A stretch of 64,000 nucleotides of DNA from Aphidius gifuensis (lineage: Eukaryota; Arthropoda; Insecta; Hymenoptera; Braconidae), in contig NC_057788.1 of NCBI RefSeq assembly GCF_014905175.1, positions 23,964,154 to 24,028,153 of the forward strand. Direction: 5' to 3'. Shown in pieces: positions 56,601 through 64,000 of the stretch. The notes under the pieces were generated by a model that was not told the DNA's origin, did no database searches, and saw only the letters and a program-made list of their open reading frames with translations. Position 1 is the first letter of the stretch. The number at the start of each line of letters is the position of its first letter. The position numbers were made by a program, and so were the translations under genes.

Positions 56601-58000
56601 ATATATATTAATAGAAAGATACTGATTAAAGTCTAAATATAAATTTTATTCGACAGATATACAAATTAAAATAGAAAATTGAAAATGATTCAATAATTTA
56701 AATTTTTTTATTAGAAGTCTATAATTATATTTTTTATTTATATTTTTACACGAATTCGAAACACTGTATTCTTATCATTCGTTTATTTGTGACAATGATT
56801 CTCAAGGTCAGGTTCATTGGGTTAATTATAAATAAAAAAAATTAATTAAAAGGAGCTACCTTGAGAAGTTCAAGGTTTTCTGTCTATAATAATTTTCGTA
56901 ATATTTTCTTCAAACGTAAAAATAAGAAATTAAAAAAACAGGAATAATTTCGAAACTCAATAATATAAATATTTTCGTTTATAATATTTTTTTTTTCTTA
57001 AATATTAAATATGGATTTTTTTTTGGCAATTATTATTATTATGATATTGATATAAATCTTTTTTAACAGACCAATACAAAAAAGCATTAGCATCGCATAA
57101 TTAAATAAATGAATAAATAAAAATTAAAAATAAAACGTAAATTGCATACGTGAAAAAAAGAAGAGCTTTTTAATACAAAATGAATGCTTTTCTTACTAAC
57201 GAATGTTTCATAAACTATTTGACCCAGTAAAAAAATTTGTATATCATATTTTGTTTTTTTTTTTTTTTATGATAAGATACATATCTATAAAAAAAAATAT
57301 TTGATCTATTTTAAATGATACTTTTATAACACAAAAAACAAAATATAAATATGTATGTATAAGATTAAAAATATTAATGATAATAATAATAAATATTCAC
57401 AGATTAATAAAATATTAAACCAATTGCAGGATGTACGTAGCACATGCCTAAATATCGTAGTGTCCGATGGTAGACTGCGGGCCGTCTTCTCAAGTTAAAG
57501 AGTGGAATCGCAAATTCGTGCAGGAAGACAACTGACAAGAAACTTGTTCTTATAATATCTAATCCACGAAAGGATCCAGACAAATTGAAACTGGTTTCCA
57601 ATTATGGTGTCTCAATATTAAAATTAAGAACCATGACCTCGTGAGCCAATCCTATGAAATTATTTATTAAAAAAAATTATTATTATAATCAGTTCATCAT
57701 AATAGTCATCAGCGATACTTCTACCACCACCACCACCACCACCACCAACAGTACCATTTCTACCACCATTAATAGCATCTTTTTTAATTTCTCTTTTTAT
57801 TATTTATTTATTTTTTATATTTATTAATTATTTATTCATTTTTAAAAATATATACATGTGTATAAAACATGTTTTTCGAATGATTATTGTTGATGTTGCT
57901 AAAAAAAAAAGGAAAAAAGAATTATGAAGTACATAGTGGTGGTGTGTTGTGTACACGTGTTGATGATGCCAGTGAGACACTGATACGAGCCAGCCACAAC
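53651..58000. other. Gene-free interval between neverland and CYP307
   Basis: About 4.3 kb with no supported coding exon. It is less uniformly AT-rich than other spacers. GC-richer islands lie at 53760-53960, 54150-54600, 54965-55070, 55600-55700 and 57420-57650. Several start after acceptor-like sites, such as TTTTCAG at about 54961 and TTGCAG at about 57430. They are candidates for enhancers or untranslated exons. An ACC trinucleotide run lies at about 57720-57750. Confidence 0.45.
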
Positions 58001-58040
58001 TATAAGAGCCCCGGCAACGCGTATCATCAGTTCATTCAGT
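58001..58040 (+). promoter_or_regulatory. TATA box and initiators of the CYP307 gene
   Basis: TATAAGAG at 58001-58008 lies 28 bases before the A of TCAGT at 58027-58031, with a second TCAGT at 58036-58040. This is a textbook insect core promoter spacing. It leaves a 5' UTR of about 570 bases, possibly spliced. Confidence 0.65.
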
Positions 58041-58602
58041 AGCAAGGTAGCACTTAAACGCGTGGGTCTCACTAACTACCCAGCCAATCCCTCCGAGACA
58101 GTAGGCCTCTTTCCCTTTTCCTCTATTTATTATTTCCCGCTTTAACTTTATCCCATTATATTAATTTTTTTTTTTATTTTTCTACCTTCTTTTTAATTGT
58201 CCCATGTAATTATATAATTTTTTTTCAAATATTCTTCAATTAAATTCCAAAAACTGTGACAATTATCATATACCTTTATTTCCTCATTTTGTTAAAATTT
58301 ACTCGATTTTTTTTTTGCTACTTACTTCTGTCCGAAGTGTGATTGGTTTATTTTTTTTCAAATTAAATTAAATTAAATAATTTAAAAATAAATATTATTT
58401 GATTACGTTTTAAATTCATTGTGCTGATTTAAGTGTTAAAGTGATAGTCAAAATTAAAAAAATTATAAAGTTTATATCATCATTAATTAGTTTGAATATA
58501 ATTAAAAAATAAAAAATTATTTTTTCAATTGAAATATTAAATCAATTAATATAAATCAATTCAAAAGAAAATAAAAAAAAAAAAGCTTTTTTTTTTTCAA
58601 CT

Positions 58603-59052
58603 ATGATGCTCGTATTTTGCTTCATGGTCCTGACCTGCATCACGATATTTGTTCTTCTGGTGAGAAGGCTGTTCTACTGGCATTCATTGGGCGTTCAAGG
58701 TCCTGCGATTGTGGTCAGTGATGAAAAAACGAAGAAGATTATGAAAGGGCCTAAGAGCTTGCCCATTATCGGCAGTTTACATTTACTTGGTGGTCCTGAA
58801 GGACCATTTGATGCATTTACAAAATTATCAAAAGAATATGGGGATATTTATGAAATTCAACTTGGTGTTGCTAAATGCGTTGTTGTTAGCAGTTACGAAC
58901 TGATTATGGAAGTACTCATTAAAAAAGGAGATCATTTTGGAGGAAGACCAAATTTTTACAGATATCATGAACTTTTTGGTGGTGATAGAAATAATTGTAA
59001 GTAATTTTTAATTATATTTTTTTTACAACTATTAATATAAAATTGTATAACA

Positions 59053-59090
<38 letters not shown>

Positions 59091-60339
59091 ACTAATTAGT
59101 TTATTAATTTATATGCGTATATAAAAATTTAATGAAAAAAATATTTTAAATATTTCAGCATTGGCATTATGTGATTGGTCAGATTTACAAATAAAAAGAA
59201 GATCTTTGGCACGCCACTACTGTTCACCAAAAGGTGGAACAATTCAAATTGATGAATTATCAAAGTACGGGTCATTTGAAGCAAATAAATTATTATCACA
59301 ATTAGAACAACCAAAATCACAATTAATATTAAATGGTAAAGAATCAATAAAACCATTAATTTTAGCATCAATTGGAAATATGTTTATGAGTTACATGTGC
59401 TCAAAAAGATATGATTTTGATGATGAAAAATATATAAAATTAGTAAGAAATTATGATGAAATATTTTGGGATATTAATCAAGGATATGCTGTTGATTTTT
59501 TACCATGGCTCAAACCATTATATGGTAAAACAATGGCAAGTTTACGTAATTGGTCAACTGAAATACGAGCTTTTATACTTAAAGAAATTATAAATGATCG
59601 TCTTGCAATATTAAATAATAAAAATGATAATTCACCTCAAGATTTAACAAATGCATTATTACTCCATTTAACAAGTGATGAAACTGAGCTAACATGGGAT
59701 CATGTATTATTTGAACTTGAAGATTTTTTAGGTGGTCATTCGGCTGTTGGAAATTTAGTTATGTTGATATTAGCATATGCGGCAATGTTACCAGATGTAC
59801 AAAAAAAAATTCAAGATGAATGTAAATTAATTGGAACTAAAAAAGAACGTTTAAATGGACTTGTTACACTTGATGATAGATCTGATATGCCATATACTGA
59901 TGCTGTTATTTGGGAAACATTAAGAATATCAAGTTCACCAATTGTACCACATGTTACATCATTAGATACTGAAATTAATGGCTATCATATCACCAAAGAC
60001 ACTGTTGTTTTTATCAATAATTATGAATTAAATTTAGGTGAAAAATATTGGGGTGAAAATTCAAAACAATTTATACCAGAAAGATTTTTTCAAATAACTA
60101 ATGGTAATATTCGTGTTGTTAAACCAGCTTATTTTTTACCTTTTTCCACTGGTAAAAGAACTTGTGTTGGTCAAAAACTTGTTCAGGGTTTTGCATTTGT
60201 TATTGTTACATCATTGCTAACACGTTATGATATTTATCCAGTCGATAAAAATCTTAAACAAGAATTACGTCCAGCATGTGTTGCTGTACCACCTGATTCA
60301 TTTAATCTTGAATTTAGACTCAGAAATATAACAAATTAA
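58603..60339 (+). CDS. spo: Cytochrome P450 CYP307 family (spook/spookiest), ecdysteroid synthesis
   Basis: Exons 58603-58996 and 59159-60339 give 524 residues. The membrane anchor is MMLVFCFMVLTCITIFVLLV, followed by the Pro-rich hinge GPKSLPIIGSLHLLGG. NNSLALCDWSDLQIKRR is typical of CYP307. The I-helix reads LEDFLGGHSAVGNLVML and lacks the usual AGxDTT oxygen-activation motif, as CYP307 enzymes do. The K-helix ExxR is ETLR and the heme loop is FSTGKRTCVG with Cys467. CYP307 enzymes act in the 'black box' steps between 7-dehydrocholesterol and the ketodiol, just after Neverland. I cannot decide between the CYP307A and CYP307B subfamilies, so the symbol is provisional. Confidence 0.92.
59056..59088. 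repeat. TA dinucleotide microsatellite
   Basis: About sixteen TA units lie in the single CYP307 intron. Confidence 0.9.
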
Positions 60340-61361
60340 ATATATATTTTTTATTATAAAACAAACTAAAAGAAAAATTCAAAAGACTGAATATATCTAT
60401 CTTGACAATATATGTTGAGTATATTTTATTATTATTATGATTATTATTAATATATTCGTTTTTTTCTGACAATTGTAAATCTTGCACATATGTTTAATAA
60501 ATAAATCTAATTGTTTTGTCAAACAAATTTTTTTATTTATTTATAAAAATTATTAAAATTATCAATAAACTTTTATATAACTGAATTTTTTAAATAATTA
60601 TTGAGTGGTGGGTTTTGGTTGATTGAAAAAAAAGGGGAGTAAAAGAAATAAGAGAAGAAGAACTTGAAGAAAAAATAAATAATAAATAATAAAAAAATAA
60701 AATAAAAGAGATTGAAGGGCGGTCCAAGATAACAGCATGTACGCAAGACAAGGTGGAATGAGTGTTGTTGTATACATATAGTCTAGAAGATGATCACCTT
60801 GACTCTGAGACGTCTTGCTGGTTAATACATCTCTCCGACCTCCTGATGTGTAACCCATCATATATATACTTGTATAAGAGTGAATTTCTTTTGGTTCGTC
60901 TACGTATGTTTTTATGTTGCAGGAAGGGCCCTTTTTTACTTTTATATAACGTGTATGTTGTAAACCCAGTCTCACTTGATCTTCTTGCTGCCCTTGAATT
61001 TAAATTAATGTGTCTCTATTTCATCTTTTTTTTATATTTATTTAATATCTTTCATTTGCATCATCATCCTAACAACATTTTATATCCTTTTCTTGGCCCA
61101 CTTTTATCATCTTTTTTTATTTATTATTATGATATTATTTAAATTTGCAATCAAGGACGTTAAATAATAATTTTAGATGATGTTTGCATGCTGAAGATGT
61201 ATCAAGGTCCTTTTTAAAGATGAGTGTGGATAAACCAGTCTTAGATTATCACTGAAATGATAAGAAAAACTTGTCTCGAGACACTTTAAAATCTACCTAC
61301 AGGAAATTAGAAAACAGTTTTGCCCTTTATCGAATATAATTTTTATTTATTTATGTTCAAA
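60340..61361. other. Convergent interval after CYP307
   Basis: The first 250 bases are AT-rich 3' UTR with AATAAA signals (about 60495). 60710-61010 is clearly GC-richer and contains short open frames on both strands, none recognisable. It may be a noncoding exon or conserved element. Confidence 0.4.
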
Positions 61362-63858
61362 TTATTTTTTGGTGTTAGAATGAATTGTTATGTTTTTGAG
61401 CCATTTAAAAATTTTTTCAATCATATTTTTTCTCTCATCAATTAAATTGTCACATTTTTTTTTATATTTAACAATATTTTTATATAGTCGTTTTTCAGCA
61501 GTACTTCTCATATGATTTATCAAAGGATTATTCATTTTATTTTGTGTTTTCAGATGATTTTTGTTATCAGCATTAAGTAGACCATTTGATATACCATGAA
61601 TTTTCATTAGTTCTTTGATGTATGCATTGTTTTTATTATCCAAACAATCATCAAAACTCGTTGATAATGCTTGTGATTTTTTATCATCTTCATTTTCGTA
61701 CTGAAAATTTAGACTCAGTTGATATTTCGTGGCAAAATCATCTTCTGGTATAATTGTTACATCCCCATTTATTTCATCAGTTTTTGAATTAATTTTTTTT
61801 TCTTCATCTGAATGATTTAATTCATCCAACTGTTTTTTTTTATCATTGTCTATTGGTAAATCAATCGAACGATATTTTTTCTTGCATTCTAATTGTTCAT
61901 CTTCAGATGAATAATATTCTGTTGGTAAATTTTTTTCAAGTGATGATAAAAAATAATACTTGTCATCGTTATCTTCATTGAAATAATTGTCAAGTTCTTT
62001 CCATTTTAAAGCATTTTCCACGACATTTTTCGTTCGATATATTAAATTAATTAAAAAATTGAAAATAATATTACGTACACCTGGTTTAATAAAGTTGGAA
62101 TCTTTTGAATTGATATCTTCATTAATTTTTTTTAAATATTCAACAATTATTTCTGAAATAGAGTGTCGTGAATTATCATTTGTCAGACTCCACTGAGATT
62201 TTTCCGACAGCTCTGGAAAATTTTCACCTCCAATAACAATCTTGATAGCCTTAGCAATTTTATTATTTGTTAATTTTCCCAGTGATGAACATTTAGACAC
62301 TCCAGTTAATTTTAAAATTATATTTTTAACTGTATTGATTAGCATATTTTTTATTGCTGGTATACTAAAAAGCTCCTGAATTATTGATAAATCTCCAAGA
62401 CCTTGAACTGATTTAACTTTATCACATGGTTCAATATTTAATTTACTTTCATCATTGTCAACAATACTCGTTGATAATTTATAAATTGCTTGGTATATTG
62501 ATGAACGTAGTAGTATTACATCTTGATGATTCAAGCCAGTTAAATCTTTCAATTCATTCAAGTGTTCATTTCCAATTGTTTCTGGTGATACACGTTTGTT
62601 GTTTTTATTTTTCCGAAATTGTTCAAATCTATTGATGATGTTGTTGTTATTTATATGATGATAATTTTTAATTTCTTCAGAATAATCTTCTACCGAAGCT
62701 TCTTGATGTGTTTTCTTATTATCTTCGTTATTTTCATCTTTTTCCATATTTTCAGAATAATTATCATCTTGATTTATAGATGCAGTAATTGATTCTTCAT
62801 TATTGTTTTCTTGCTGGGGATAACTTTGATCATGTTGATAATTTTTATTGTGAGGAGATTTTCCTATAATATAAAAAGAGGCTGGAGTTGTTGAAGAAAA
62901 AGAAGGAGGAGGAGGAGGACGAGGCTGTTGTGGATAGTTTGATGCTGGATAATTTTGTGGGTAGTTTGGTGGATAATATGCTGGAAAATTTGGTGGATAA
63001 TTAGCATGTAAAGTTGTTGAGGTTGATGGTGTTGTTGTTGATAAATTTTCATTATTTTGAGGTTTGAGAGCATCCTGTATCGTATTATAATATGGTGATC
63101 CACATGGAATCATTACAAATCTACATTTGCTTTTATTTTTTACATTTTGTTCACGTGGTAAAGGGTTTCCATCTTTATCCAAATAAGTTGCATTAACTGG
63201 ACAAGATAAAAGTACGCTTTGGATAGATTTATCATAAACAACTGCTGCTCTGCTTGATGATGTTATATTTTTAGCCATTTTTAATATATTAGGTCCAAAA
63301 ATTGGTGGATTTTTTTCCTTATTTAAATCTTTATTTTCATTTGTATCATCATCGCAACTTTGAATACAAGTACAACGGTATTCCGGTAGCTTTGGTTTTT
63401 TAGGCTTTTTTTTTATTGGTATATCATCATCATCATCACCACCACCATCGTCATTATTATTATTAGCTAATGTTTTTGTAGACTTTGTCAAATGTTTTTT
63501 ATTTATTTTTATTTGTCGTTGCTTATCAATATCATGTGATTTATCTTTTTTTATTTTAATGTCTTTTTTTAATTTATTAGGCTTTGAATATTTTATAAGT
63601 TTGACCTTGTTTTTAATGTCTTTGGCTACGCGTGATTTTGTGTTATTATTATTATTATTATTATTATTGTCGTTGTCATTATCATTAGCTTTGGATTTTC
63701 GTGATAATGCAAGACATCGTTTTGATATTTTTTTTTCATCATTAGCTGATTCGAAATTTATTATTCTTTTGTCATTTTTATTTTCATAAATTTGCTCACC
63801 TTGAAAAATTAATGATGAAAGTGATAAATTTTTTTTTGCTTGATTACGCAAACTGGAC
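61362..63858 (-). CDS. Large Asn/Lys-rich protein of unknown function, 5' partial
   Basis: One very long exon, 63858-61362, begins after a TTTTTTTTAG acceptor with one base of a split codon, so an upstream exon exists. It encodes about 831 residues. The N-terminal quarter is basic with poly-Asn. Next comes a short Cys-containing segment (YRCTCIQSC…SVLLSCPVNATYLDKDGNP…CRFVMIPCGSPYY) with the look of a small extracellular or disulfide domain. A Pro/Tyr-rich stretch (NYPPNFPAYYPPNYPQNYP) follows. The C-terminal half is mostly helical (GLGDLSIIQELFSIPAIKNM, RNIIFNFLINLIYR). I do not recognise it. The frame is open for about 2.5 kb in AT-rich DNA, so it is certainly a real gene. The CYP307 gene converges on it. 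Confidence 0.75.
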
Positions 63859-64000
63859 CTAAAAAAAATAATACAAAATGAATTTATTTAATAAATATTA
63901 TGAAATTAAAATATGATAAATAATTAAAATATTTATAGTTTAAATATTATATGATAAAATATTCCCAGGAAGAACATAAAACCAATACTCGGCTTTCATT
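63859..64000 (-). other. Intron and possible upstream exon of the large unknown gene
   Basis: Reading leftwards from 63999, ATGAAAGCCGAGTATTGG opens a short frame (MKAEYWFYVLPGN…) that could be part of the first exon. No clear donor was found, and the rest is AT-rich intron. Confidence 0.3.

Noticed and set aside
1..64000. Viral integration, polydnavirus segment, CRISPR or bacterial transfer
   Set aside because: All recognised genes are intron-containing animal genes; no viral structural or replication gene, spacer array or intron-poor foreign block was seen.
1..64000. tRNA or rRNA genes
   Set aside because: No cloverleaf with A/B boxes or rRNA-like conserved stretch was noticed by eye; a tRNAscan run would be the decisive test.

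Overview
The window looks like nuclear DNA of an insect, most likely a hymenopteran and possibly a parasitoid wasp. It is very AT-rich, with compact genes, short GT-AG introns and many poly-A/T and trinucleotide runs. The neuropeptide F precursor has the hymenopteran-type amidated ARY end. The gene set is insect-specific in part: neverland, a CYP307 Halloween P450 and peritrophin-like chitin binders. No bacterial, CRISPR, tRNA or rRNA feature was seen. Exon borders were placed by hand from splice sites, reading phase and family similarity, so single borders may be off.

Layout. 0.7-4.4 kb (+): INPP5A, with its 5' end outside the window and alternative terminal exons. 5.4-7.0 kb (-): a very tight same-strand trio, APC13, ZFAND1 and a small Cys-rich protein. 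7.8-12.9 kb: three CBM14 chitin-binding genes (+), with neuropeptide F on the opposite strand between the second and third. 16.2-17.8 kb (+): a spondin-2-like secreted protein. 18.3-22.2 kb (+): EMC10, then BBS2. 22.3-23.6 kb (-): ARP6, nearly tail to tail with BBS2. 24.0-28.2 kb: a large foldback structure containing a 124-bp satellite. 28.2-35.6 kb: a gene-poor stretch. 35.6-39.5 kb (-): a MEIOC-like meiotic regulator. 40.4-46.4 kb (-): USP8. 47.0-48.0 kb (+): LYAR, divergent from USP8. 48.8-51.0 kb (+): a PH plus PDZ-like protein. 51.6-53.5 kb (-): neverland. 58.6-60.3 kb (+): a CYP307 (spook family) P450. 61.4-63.9 kb (-): a large unrecognised protein that runs towards the window edge.

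How they fit together. Most are unrelated housekeeping or developmental genes packed side by side. The clearest functional link is neverland with the CYP307 P450. They act in the first steps of ecdysteroid synthesis and stand head to head around a 5-kb gene-free interval, each with a TATA box. The chitin binders form a local family sharing a gene plan: a tiny first coding exon, a signal peptide split by an intron, and a TATA promoter. The most unusual DNA structure is the inverted, tandemly repeated 124-bp element at 24-28 kb.
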